Below, piece after piece: positions 1 to 7,780 of a DNA stretch of 64,000 nucleotides. Source of the stretch: a candidate division WOR-3 bacterium (GTDB taxonomy: Bacteria; SDB-A); assembly GCA_016934535.1 (NCBI GenBank), contig JAFGSQ010000056.1:1-64000 (forward strand), read 5' to 3'. The notes beneath the pieces were generated by a model that was not told the DNA's origin, made no database searches, and saw only the letters and a program-made list of their open reading frames with translations. How positions within the stretch are numbered: position 1 is the first letter of the stretch; each line of letters opens with the position of its first letter. Made by a program: the position numbers and the translations under genes.

Positions 1-90
1 CCCGTTCCCATTCCGAACACGGTAGTTAAGCCTTCCAGCGCTGATGGTACTTCAGTGGCAACGCTGTGGGAGAGTAGGACGCCGCCGAGG
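1..90 (+). rRNA. rrf: 5S ribosomal RNA, 3' part
   Basis: The first 90 bases match the conserved core and 3' arm of bacterial 5S rRNA: CCCGTTCCCATTCCGAACAC near the left edge, then GTTAAGCC, the GGTACT loop and the GGGAGAGTAGG segment ending in GCCGCCGAGG. The 5' third is missing because the window starts inside the gene. The 3' end is approximate. A run of T (91-96) follows directly, consistent with termination of an rRNA operon lying to the left. Confidence 0.95.
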
Positions 91-144
91 TTTTTTATTT
101 ATATCTTTATTTCCAAAATACATCCTGTAGCGTATAAAATCTGC

Positions 145-172
145 TTGACACTTCAACAATTTGTGTTATAGA
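145..172 (+). promoter_or_regulatory. Sigma70-like promoter of the outer-membrane barrel gene
   Basis: A perfect -35 box TTGACA (145-150) is followed after 16 bases by TATAGA (167-172). A strong AGGAGG ribosome site (196-201) and the ATG at 206 come next. Inferred from sequence only. Confidence 0.6.
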
Positions 173-205
173 TTTCATTTAACTTAGTGAAAAACAGGAG
201 GCAAA

Positions 206-817
206 ATGAAAAAATTGATGCTAATGGCTATCGTTCTGACCGCGTTTTCGGCGGCGGCATTTTCGCAGTTGGCTCTTCCTATTCACTTCGGCGTAAAAGC
301 AGGTCTCGCTCTCGCTAATGTTTACGGTGAAGACGTAGGAGACAGCACTAGCGGTTGGAAGCCCGGATTTTACGGCGGAGCTTACGCCAACTACAGTTTC
401 AGTCCCATGATGGCCGTTCAGGGCGAACTTCTCTTCACACAGAAAGGCACCAAGTACGACGAGAACAACGTCTCCGGATCTTCTACTTTGAATTACATCA
501 ACATCCCTATTCTTCTCAGGTTAAACGTCCCGAATCTCACATTTGGACTTTCATTTTTAGGCGGAGTCGACATGGGAATTAACGTCGGAGCCACATGGGA
601 GTATGAAGCCAATGGAGTCAGTACAGACGGAGATTACGATGACATAAACACGTTAGATCTCGGAGCGGCTTTAGGAGCCGAGGCTTCATATCAGCAGTTC
701 CTTTTTGAAGTCAGGTATGTTCACGGCTTGACTAATATTCAAAAAGAAATCAACAGCGTACAATGGGAAGCGAAAAATCAGGTCATCTGTGCCGGTGTCG
801 GCTATCAGATAATGTAA
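206..817 (+). CDS. Outer-membrane beta-barrel protein (porin-like, PorT/OmpW-type fold)
   Basis: 203 residues. A Sec signal peptide is visible: MKKL, then a hydrophobic stretch, then an AFSQ cleavage region near residue 20. The mature part alternates polar and aromatic or hydrophobic residues in the manner of a small eight-stranded barrel, with motifs typical of the 'outer membrane protein beta-barrel' family (FGVKAGLALANV at the start, YGGAYANYSF, and LLRLNVP in the middle). The probable location is the outer membrane; the role is unknown. The start is fixed by AGGAGG four bases upstream. It has its own promoter and terminator, so it is probably a monocistronic, well-expressed gene. Confidence 0.8.
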   Translation: MKKLMLMAIVLTAFSAAAFSQLALPIHFGVKAGLALANVYGEDVGDSTSGWKPGFYGGAYANYSFSPMMAVQGELLFTQKGTKYDENNVSGSSTLNYINIPILLRLNVPNLTFGLSFLGGVDMGINVGATWEYEANGVSTDGDYDDINTLDLGAALGAEASYQQFLFEVRYVHGLTNIQKEINSVQWEAKNQVICAGVGYQIM

Positions 818-831
818 TTGAAGACTTTTTT

Positions 832-864
832 AAAAAAGCCGCTTTTCGAAGCGGCTTTTTTTTT
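832..864 (+). terminator. Rho-independent terminator of the barrel gene
   Basis: The arms AAAAAAGCCGCTT and AAGCGGCTTTTTT form a 13-bp stem around a TTCG tetraloop, and the T tract runs to 864. The start codon of the next gene (865) touches the T tract. Confidence 0.92.
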
Positions 865-1506
865 ATGAGGAAGATGATATCGGAAGATTGTTTGAAAAAA
901 ATTTACTGTGAAATTAAATCTGAAATAGAAAAACGGTTCGAAGATTTCAGAAAAATAGGCGCCGGCACCGAAGAGGATGTTTTCAGGGAATTGTGCTTCT
1001 GTATTCTGACGCCTCAGTCAAACGCCAAAAACTGCTGGAGAGCTGTTCTTGAACTCGAAAAAAGAGACCTGATCCTGAAAGGAAATTCAAAGGAAATATC
1101 GGAAGTGCTGAAACTGAAGACGCGTTTTCACAACTGCAAGGCGGAAAATATTGTGCTGGCGAGACAACTCCTGAAAGAATCCCGATTGAGCGGCATTTTG
1201 GAAATCGATGACGACTTTGAGATGAGAATCGAGATCGTAAAACGAGTCAAAGGCATGGGGTTGAAAGAAGCTAGCCATTTCATGAGGAACACGGGAAGAG
1301 GGGAAAACTTTGCCATTCTTGACAGACACGTTCTGAGATTTCTTGAGCAATTGAAAGTAATAAATGAAATCCCAAAAAATCTGACTTTGAAAAAGTATTG
1401 CGAAATAGAAAAACTATACATAAAATATTCAAAAAAAATATCTGTACCTCCAGCGCACCTCGACATGGTAGTTTGGTATTATTCCACGGGTGAGCTTTTC
1501 AAATGA
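865..1506 (+). CDS. ogg: N-glycosylase/DNA lyase, Ogg2 type (8-oxoguanine repair)
   Basis: About 213 residues from ATG 865 (another ATG lies at 874). The protein carries the helix-hairpin-helix-GPD core: VKRVKGMGLKEASHFM contains the catalytic lysine (GLKEA), and ILDRHVLRFL supplies the catalytic aspartate. Length and motif spacing match the Ogg2 family known from archaea and thermophilic bacteria, which excises 8-oxoguanine and cleaves the strand by beta-elimination. The reading frame stays open back to 763 inside the barrel gene, but that extension is not family-like. There is no good ribosome site, and the start abuts a terminator, so expression may rely on read-through. It overlaps the next gene by ATGA. 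Confidence 0.85.
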   Translation: MRKMISEDCLKKIYCEIKSEIEKRFEDFRKIGAGTEEDVFRELCFCILTPQSNAKNCWRAVLELEKRDLILKGNSKEISEVLKLKTRFHNCKAENIVLARQLLKESRLSGILEIDDDFEMRIEIVKRVKGMGLKEASHFMRNTGRGENFAILDRHVLRFLEQLKVINEIPKNLTLKKYCEIEKLYIKYSKKISVPPAHLDMVVWYYSTGELFK

Positions 1507-2156
1507 TTGGGAAACACTTTGTTTTTGCATTGACAGCTTTTACAATCAAGACGTTCATTTTGAGCGACTGCGTCCCTGCATTGAGCGCTGATGATCCATA
1601 CGAAAGTTACGACAGCTGGAGACGCTTCAAAGTCGCCGAATTCGCTCTTTGTAAAAATTATTCGAGACTTTCTTTCTTCGAAATATCGACGGGAAGTCTG
1701 AAATATAAATTCGGAAAAGGATTGGGATTCGTCGATTTGAACAGAATTGACAACGGCGGAGGAGAAATAAAAGAGGCTTTTACCGTTTCAGTTTTACCTT
1801 TTTCCATATACATGGCATTCCCCCTCGGAAAAGTTCCCAGGTCCGATCAAAATGAATCAGGTGAAGGAAGAATAATAGTCGTACCGAAACAGGGATTTTT
1901 TCAGTACCCGGCTTGTTTATATGTTAACTCGCGGACAAGTATTTTTTCAATGGCGAGTTTCGACGGTAAAAAAGAATACGCGGTCACTTTCGGTTTGTCC
2001 GTCGGTTTTGAAAAATCGCTCTGGTATCAGAGTTTTGCAGCCTGTGAGGCCGGTTTTTACGGATTTCTGTGTCCTGTTACGGACGAAAAAGACTTCGCCG
2101 TTTATGCCGGAATATCAGTTGGAATGTTGTCAAACTGGAAGAGAGTTGATATATAA
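1503..2156 (+). CDS. Hypothetical exported protein
   Basis: 217 residues, not recognised. The N-terminus looks like a Sec signal peptide: a hydrophobic stretch with cleavage probably after PALSA around residue 30. The rest is rich in aromatic residues and glycine, with short amphipathic stretches (YAVTFGLSVGFEKSLWY; a last strand ending VGMLSNWKRVDI), which would suit a small outer-membrane barrel. That is an inference. It is translationally coupled to the glycosylase gene by an ATGA overlap and lies five bases before nadE, so it is probably in the same transcript. Confidence 0.55.
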   Translation: MIGKHFVFALTAFTIKTFILSDCVPALSADDPYESYDSWRRFKVAEFALCKNYSRLSFFEISTGSLKYKFGKGLGFVDLNRIDNGGGEIKEAFTVSVLPFSIYMAFPLGKVPRSDQNESGEGRIIVVPKQGFFQYPACLYVNSRTSIFSMASFDGKKEYAVTFGLSVGFEKSLWYQSFAACEAGFYGFLCPVTDEKDFAVYAGISVGMLSNWKRVDI

Positions 2157-2161
2157 AATCT

Positions 2162-3829
2162 ATGAAAATCTGCATGGCTCAACTTAACACCACGGTGGGG
2201 GATTTTTCCGGTAATTTCGAAAAGGCCAGGAAGACTATCGAGACCGCTGTCGAAAAAAAAGCCGACATTGTTGTGTTTTCCGAACTGTTTGTTACGGGAT
2301 ACCCTCCAAAAGATCTTTTGGAGCAAAAATGGTTTATTGACAGAGCTGAAAGATATAACGAAAAATATCACAATTTGTCCAGATGTGCCCCTTCAACTGC
2401 GATTGTCGTCGGTTCGGTTCAGAGAAACCCTAAAAGGACTGGAAAAGGTCTTTATAATTCGGCTCTTGTGCTTTTAAACGGGGAAATTATTTTCAGTCAG
2501 CCCAAAACACTCCTGCCTTATTATGACATTTTCGACGAAGGCAGATATTTTGATTCATCCGGCGCGTCGGAAACATTTGTTTTCAAAAAAACAAAAATAG
2601 GATTGACCATTTGCGAAGACGCTTGGTCGGATCCGGATTTCTGGGGAGGAAATACACCTTACGAAAGAAATCCTGTGGACGAACTGTGTAAAAAGAGCGC
2701 GAAGATCATCATAAACATTTCCGCGTCGCCTTTTTCGGTGGGCAAACAAAAAAAAAGAAAGAGTTTGTTCGGTAACATTGCCGAAAAATACGGAGTGTTT
2801 CTTGTCTATCTGAATCAGGTTGGAGCGAATGACGAATTGATATTCGACGGAGACAGCTTTGCTCTTTCAGAAAAAGCCAAAACAGTGGTTTCATTGCAGT
2901 CTTTCAGAGAAGAGATAGCTGTAATTGATACCGGAGAAACCGGATTTAATTCTGTTTGGGACAGTCCGGATGAAACGGTGAGCATATTCAAAGCACTCTC
3001 TCTCGGCGTTAAAGACTATTTTATTAAATGCGGTTTTAAAAAAGCGCTGGTCGGTCTTTCAGGAGGCATAGATTCGGCAGTCACCGCCTGTGTAGCCGTC
3101 GATGCTCTCGGAAAGGAAAATGTTACGGGTATAACAATGCCGTCGAGATTTTCTTCTGATGGAAGCGTGGGAGACTCGGTAAAACTTGCCTCAAATCTCG
3201 GCATAAAGCTTTTAAACATAGATATTGATGGAATATATGAGTCGTATGTAGCGTGTTTGAAAAAGCATTTTGAGAACAGGCCTTTTGACTCTTCTGAAGA
3301 AAATATTCAGGCGAGGATAAGAGGCAACATACTCATGGCGTTGTCAAATAAGTTCGGATCAATTGTCCTTTCGACCGGAAACAAAAGCGAAATGGCAGTG
3401 GGCTACTGCACGCTATACGGAGACATGAGCGGCGGGCTTGCTGTATTATCTGATGTACCGAAAACGACGGTCTACAAACTCGCAGATTACATAAACAAAA
3501 ACAGTGAAAAAATACCGATGAACACAATTAAAAAAGCCCCTTCTGCGGAACTGAGATATAATCAGAAAGATCAGGACACCCTGCCGCCATATGATATTCT
3601 GGACAGAATTTTAGAATTGTTCATAGAAGAAAATTTTACCGCCGGACAAATAGTTAAAAGCGGTTTTAAAAAAGAAACCGTCGAGTGGGTCATAAAAAAA
3701 GTTTTTCAGAATGAGTATAAAAGACAGCAAGCGGCTCTCGGACTAAAAATTACGGAAAAAGCCTTCGGATCAGGACGCAGAATGCCTGTTGCCGCAAAAG
3801 CGGATTTTATATCTGATGATCCCATCTAA
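2162..3829 (+). CDS. nadE: Glutamine-dependent NAD+ synthetase
   Basis: 555 residues with two domains. The N-terminal nitrilase-type glutaminase (about 1-260) has its catalytic triad visible as Glu41 (VVFSELFVTGYPP), Lys115 (QPKTLLPYYD) and Cys151 (LTICEDAW). The C-terminal ATP-pyrophosphatase domain has the P-loop LSGGIDSAVTA near residues 299-309 and STGNKSEMAVGYCTLYGD further on. Ammonia released from glutamine amidates deamido-NAD+. The start matches the family N-terminus (MKI-MAQLN-TVGDF), although no Shine-Dalgarno is obvious. The 3' end overlaps the convergent mgtC by 23 bases. Confidence 0.96.
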   Translation: MKICMAQLNTTVGDFSGNFEKARKTIETAVEKKADIVVFSELFVTGYPPKDLLEQKWFIDRAERYNEKYHNLSRCAPSTAIVVGSVQRNPKRTGKGLYNSALVLLNGEIIFSQPKTLLPYYDIFDEGRYFDSSGASETFVFKKTKIGLTICEDAWSDPDFWGGNTPYERNPVDELCKKSAKIIINISASPFSVGKQKKRKSLFGNIAEKYGVFLVYLNQVGANDELIFDGDSFALSEKAKTVVSLQSFREEIAVIDTGETGFNSVWDSPDETVSIFKALSLGVKDYFIKCGFKKALVGLSGGIDSAVTACVAVDALGKENVTGITMPSRFSSDGSVGDSVKLASNLGIKLLNIDIDGIYESYVACLKKHFENRPFDSSEENIQARIRGNILMALSNKFGSIVLSTGNKSEMAVGYCTLYGDMSGGLAVLSDVPKTTVYKLADYINKNSEKIPMNTIKKAPSAELRYNQKDQDTLPPYDILDRILELFIEENFTAGQIVKSGFKKETVEWVIKKVFQNEYKRQQAALGLKITEKAFGSGRRMPVAAKADFISDDPI

Positions 3830-4493
3830 CGGATCTGATGGTGTTTTCGGGTGTTTCAAGCTCTTTCAGTATTTCGTGAGAAAGTTTGTCTGCCGGTCCG
3901 CTTTGAAAAAGTTTCGCGTATATTTTCAAGCGCACTGTTTTTTCGACATAATCTTTTTTCATGCTGAAAGTTATGATTTTAATCTTATGTTTTTTTAGAA
4001 GATCTATAAGGACCGTAGGATCAAAAGAATCATCTGCTTCGACAATCAAAAATCTGTAAGTGTCCTTGGTAAAGTTTTTTTCCAACAGGTGAATAAACAT
4101 AAGAGTTATAACCGCCAAAGCGGTTGAATAAAGAGCGATAAAAAAATAACCCGAAGCGACGGCCATTCCTATGCCTGCAGTTACCCACAAAGACGCGGCT
4201 GTCGTAAGCCCTCTGACGTTGAAACCCTCTTTGAGTATCGTTCCGGCACCGATAAAACCTATTCCGGTGAGTATCTGAGCGGCGATCCTTCCTGGATCTG
4301 CTGTCCCTTTAAAAACCGGATTTAAAGCCGTTTCAATAGATATTATCATGAAAAGCGCCGAACCCAGGCAGACGAGAATATGGGTTCTGAGTCCAGCCGC
4401 TCTGCCGTGGACGTCTCTTTCAATGCCTATGAGAGCTCCTAGCAAGGAGGCGACAGTCAGTTTTAGAATATAAGAATAATACTGCGGATCCAT
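3807..4493 (-). CDS. mgtC: MgtC/SapB family membrane protein
   Basis: 228 residues. The N-terminal hydrophobic half has about four to five membrane segments and the family signature: GALIGIERDVHGRAAGLRTH at residues ~18-37, then LTGIGFIGAGTILKEG and GLTTAASLWVTAGIG. The C-terminal ~75 residues form a soluble ACT-like domain. Family members are linked to Mg2+ homeostasis and to inhibition of ATP synthase in pathogens; the role here is not shown. It sits at the 3' end of the minus-strand sprA run but also has its own promoter-like sequence. There is no ribosome site, so the message may be leaderless. Confidence 0.9.
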   Translation of the reverse strand: MDPQYYSYILKLTVASLLGALIGIERDVHGRAAGLRTHILVCLGSALFMIISIETALNPVFKGTADPGRIAAQILTGIGFIGAGTILKEGFNVRGLTTAASLWVTAGIGMAVASGYFFIALYSTALAVITLMFIHLLEKNFTKDTYRFLIVEADDSFDPTVLIDLLKKHKIKIITFSMKKDYVEKTVRLKIYAKLFQSGPADKLSHEILKELETPENTIRSVRWDHQI

Positions 4494-4502
4494 GATAATT
4501 CA

Positions 4503-4531
4503 ATTATATTGTCAAAACGGAAAATTTGAAA
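4503..4531 (-). promoter_or_regulatory. Promoter-like sequence before mgtC
   Basis: Read on the minus strand: TTTCAA (4531-4526), a 17-base spacer, then TATAAT (4508-4503). The mgtC ATG begins only nine bases after the -10 box, so a normal start of transcription would leave almost no 5' leader. Confidence 0.5.
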
Positions 4532-4547
4532 GATAAAGATACCGGAT

Positions 4548-7500
4548 CTATTTCAGACATGAGATGATCTGACTAACGGTTCTTCTTTTTCTGAAGGCAT
4601 TTTTGGCATCTTCGGTTCTGAAAACTTTATCGTACCTGTTTATAATCTTTTTGCATTCTTCAGCAGTTCTTTCGTAATGTTTGCCGTGTTTTGGAAAAAT
4701 TGCGAGTAAAAATGCAAGACTTGCTAAGTCTTCAGGCCATTTATCGTCCGAATCGAGTTGTTTTTCAAGCCTTTTTAGGGAGGATGAAAATATTCTGCCG
4801 TTTCCGAACTTCTGAGCTAAAAAAGTAGAGACTATGCAGTGATTTAAAATGATTCCGGGAAGACCTTCATTTTTTAATTTACTGAACAGTCGTTCGAAAT
4901 CGCATTTGTAATCCTCGGCTAATTTGGAGTTTTCGATTTCAGCAGATCTTAGTAAAAGTATCTGAAGAATATAAAAATGCATATTTAAGCTTTTAATTTC
5001 GCTGAAAATCTTCATTGACTCAATCAGGTGGTTTATTGAAGCCGTTATCTCGTTTTTGTTGTATTTTACTTCCGCCAAACCGAGGTTGTAGTATCCTTCT
5101 CCTATTTTGTTTTCGATCTTCAGGTTAATTTTGTGATATGTTTCCAGCCATTTTATGGCTTCACTGTTTTTTCCGAATTCAGTGTAATAAGTTGAGATGT
5201 TGTAGGACGAGATTGCTTCGCCGAGCGCGTAGCCTGTTTTACGATCTATGTCGTTCGATTTTTCATACGCCAAAAGGGCTTTTTGAGGTTTCCCTAGGCT
5301 GTCGTAAATTACTCCGAGGTTGTTGTAGTTAGTCGATAGGATGGAGAGCAGTCTCTTTTTCGAGGCTTTTTTTTCGATTTCAAGACGAATTTTCAAAGCT
5401 TTCAAAGGCTCGTCTTTTTCATTGAGAATATCGGCCAGTTTACCTCTTAATGAAATAGTATCTGAATCGTCCTTTCGGGAAATAAATTTTTCCGCTTTTA
5501 AAAGATACTCGTGAGAGCCGTTTATGTCTCCAAAAAAATAAAGCACATCCGCTTTGTTCATGAAAATCCTGAAAAAGAATGTATTCTGCAGTTTACTGCG
5601 TTTTAATTTTTTCGCAAGGATAAGCGCTTTTTTCAGGCAATTCCGTGCTTCAGTAAATCGGCTCATCCTCACAAGCTGACTGGATAACTCCAAAAAATAT
5701 GTTATTTTCTCGGAATGATTAAGAGGAAGAGACCTGGCTTTTTCAAAAAATCGAAGGGATCTTTGATGGTTTCCGCTGAAACCGAGAAGTCTTCCCGATG
5801 TCATGAGAAAATCGAAGTAAATAGTTTTCTGAGGAGCGAAATGTCTGTTTTCAGTTATGTCTGAACATTTATCGAGATACTCTATTGAGTGATGAAAGGA
5901 ATAGCGTTTTTCGTCGTAATGCGCCGAAAAAAGATAATAACGGAATGCATCCTTCAAGTTCCCTGATGCTTCAGCGTGGTGAGCCAGCATATGAGCGTTG
6001 GAAATTTCATTTGAAAGTGATTTTTCAAGAAAACTGAAAATCCTTCCGTGTAAATTCGTTTTTTCTTCGTTTGTAAGACTGGCGTATATTGAATCTCTTA
6101 TGAGTATATGATTGAAAATGAATGCGCCTTCGTCGTTTTTTGATATAAAATTCCTACCTACCGTTTTAAAAATTGTCTCCTTGTCAGAAATTCCCGAAAT
6201 GAAAGAGGCCAGGTTTTGATCGAACGCATAACCGACTGCTGATGCGGTTTCGAGAAATATTTTTGATTTCTCGTCCAACATGTCAAAACGACTCAAAATG
6301 ATCTCACCAACGGATTGCGGTACTTCAAAATCGGCGGAAGGTCTGCCTTTCCATGTGTTATTTTCCTTCCACACAATACCTTTTTCGACGAGCATTTTCG
6401 TTATTTCTTCCAAAAACAGAGGGTTTCCCTGACTGTATTTGATGATTTTATCTTTCAAAACAGGAGGTATGTTTTCTATGTTGAGAATAAAAGAAATCAA
6501 TGAATCGGATTGCTCTTTTTTCAGAGGTTTCAGGTTCATTTCATGCAAATTTGAAATTCTTTCAAATTTATCCCTGTATTCTCTGAGTATTTCAACGTCT
6601 TGTATCGAGCGAGCGACCAGTATGAAAATGACTCTGTTCGGCGGAAGTTCCCTTATGAAAGTGTCAATCATGTCGAGCAGTGGTTTTCTCGCCCAATGAA
6701 GGTCTTCAAAAACCAAAACAAATTTTATTCCCGGAGATTTGTTTAATCTGTTGTTGGTCAATTCTGCGAGTGTTTTCAGCAGGAACCTGATTTTGGGTCT
6801 TTCGGTGTTGATTTTTTGTATTCCAGAAAAAAAATCCTTGAACGTTTCGGCGGCAAGCTTGTAGTAAAAAATGCCTTCACTTTTTAAAAATGCCTCTGTC
6901 TTTTCATTGTCTTTTATATTCGTTGAACCGAAAGGTATTCCCGGAAGCATATTTTCAACGAAGGATTTTACGCTGTAGAAACTGTCCGCACCGTACGGAA
7001 GAGTTCTTGTTTTAATGCTTTCAGATTCTTTTATATGGTTGTAAATGAATTCTTCGACGAATCTGGTTTTTCCGACTCCCGGCTCGCCCGTGACGAGTAA
7101 TAATCGGTGTTTATCGTTTTTCTTTTTGAAGTAATTGCAAACCGAAAGAGTTTCCGTTTCCCTGCCGACAAAAGGCACTTGAGTCCATTTGACACCCCTT
7201 CTGCTTTTCCTTTCAGTTTTCACCGAAAGAAATTTATACACGCATACACCTCTTTTTTTCCCTTTGAATTTAATGTCACCGATTAAACGATAATTGAACT
7301 GGTGAGAAGTCGCTTCAACGACTCTTTCGCTGACGTATATGTTATTTTTAGGACATATTTGCTGTAATCTGCTGGCAACGTTAATGGCGTCGCCTACGAT
7401 AGAAAACGATGAAACTCCGTTTACTTCAATGTGACCGCACAGAACATTACCGGAGTGTATGCCTATGTGAAAAGAGATCGGAATACCCGATTCAGAGGTA

Positions 7501-7772
7501 AGAGTGCCAGAGGATTTAAAAATAGAAAAAGCTGTAAAAACGGCTCTTTCGTCCTGGTTTTCAAGAGACGAAGGAACTCCAAACGAAAAAACTATCTGAT
7601 CGCCGACAACCTGATAAAGATTTCCTCCGAAGTTTTTGGCTATGGAGTCTGTTTTACAGAAAACTGACTCAAGAATTTTTTTTACTTTTTCGGGATCGTT
7701 TTTCTCGGCAATTGATGAAAATCCGACGATATCAACAAAAAGAAGAGTGCAGAATCTTCGGGAAGTTTTCAT
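4548..7772 (-). CDS. Class III nucleotidyl cyclase / AAA ATPase / TPR signalling protein
   Basis: 1074 residues. The class III cyclase domain (about 8-185) has metal-binding Asp14 (FVDIVGF) and Asp58 (VVGDQIVFSFG) and a GDAINVASR motif (127-135) with the usual Asn and Arg. The position that normally holds the adenine-specifying Lys is Gln54. An STAND-like ATPase follows, with Walker A GEPGVGKT (229-236) and Walker B-like VLVFEDLHW near 355. The C-terminal half is alpha-helical with tetratricopeptide-like repeats (for example YNNLGVIYDSLGKPQKALLAYEKS). This architecture is known for large bacterial cyclase regulators in which the repeats probably bind a partner. It starts eight bases after sprA, so the two are probably co-transcribed. 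Confidence 0.88.
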   Translation of the reverse strand: MKTSRRFCTLLFVDIVGFSSIAEKNDPEKVKKILESVFCKTDSIAKNFGGNLYQVVGDQIVFSFGVPSSLENQDERAVFTAFSIFKSSGTLTSESGIPISFHIGIHSGNVLCGHIEVNGVSSFSIVGDAINVASRLQQICPKNNIYVSERVVEATSHQFNYRLIGDIKFKGKKRGVCVYKFLSVKTERKSRRGVKWTQVPFVGRETETLSVCNYFKKKNDKHRLLLVTGEPGVGKTRFVEEFIYNHIKESESIKTRTLPYGADSFYSVKSFVENMLPGIPFGSTNIKDNEKTEAFLKSEGIFYYKLAAETFKDFFSGIQKINTERPKIRFLLKTLAELTNNRLNKSPGIKFVLVFEDLHWARKPLLDMIDTFIRELPPNRVIFILVARSIQDVEILREYRDKFERISNLHEMNLKPLKKEQSDSLISFILNIENIPPVLKDKIIKYSQGNPLFLEEITKMLVEKGIVWKENNTWKGRPSADFEVPQSVGEIILSRFDMLDEKSKIFLETASAVGYAFDQNLASFISGISDKETIFKTVGRNFISKNDEGAFIFNHILIRDSIYASLTNEEKTNLHGRIFSFLEKSLSNEISNAHMLAHHAEASGNLKDAFRYYLFSAHYDEKRYSFHHSIEYLDKCSDITENRHFAPQKTIYFDFLMTSGRLLGFSGNHQRSLRFFEKARSLPLNHSEKITYFLELSSQLVRMSRFTEARNCLKKALILAKKLKRSKLQNTFFFRIFMNKADVLYFFGDINGSHEYLLKAEKFISRKDDSDTISLRGKLADILNEKDEPLKALKIRLEIEKKASKKRLLSILSTNYNNLGVIYDSLGKPQKALLAYEKSNDIDRKTGYALGEAISSYNISTYYTEFGKNSEAIKWLETYHKINLKIENKIGEGYYNLGLAEVKYNKNEITASINHLIESMKIFSEIKSLNMHFYILQILLLRSAEIENSKLAEDYKCDFERLFSKLKNEGLPGIILNHCIVSTFLAQKFGNGRIFSSSLKRLEKQLDSDDKWPEDLASLAFLLAIFPKHGKHYERTAEECKKIINRYDKVFRTEDAKNAFRKRRTVSQIISCLK

Positions 7773-7780
7773 TTGATTTG

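Noticed and set aside
2127-2159. TTGTCA and TATAAA upstream of nadE as another leaderless promoter
   Set aside because: The spacer is 19 bases and the -10 box is only four bases before the ATG, so transcription would start inside the coding sequence.
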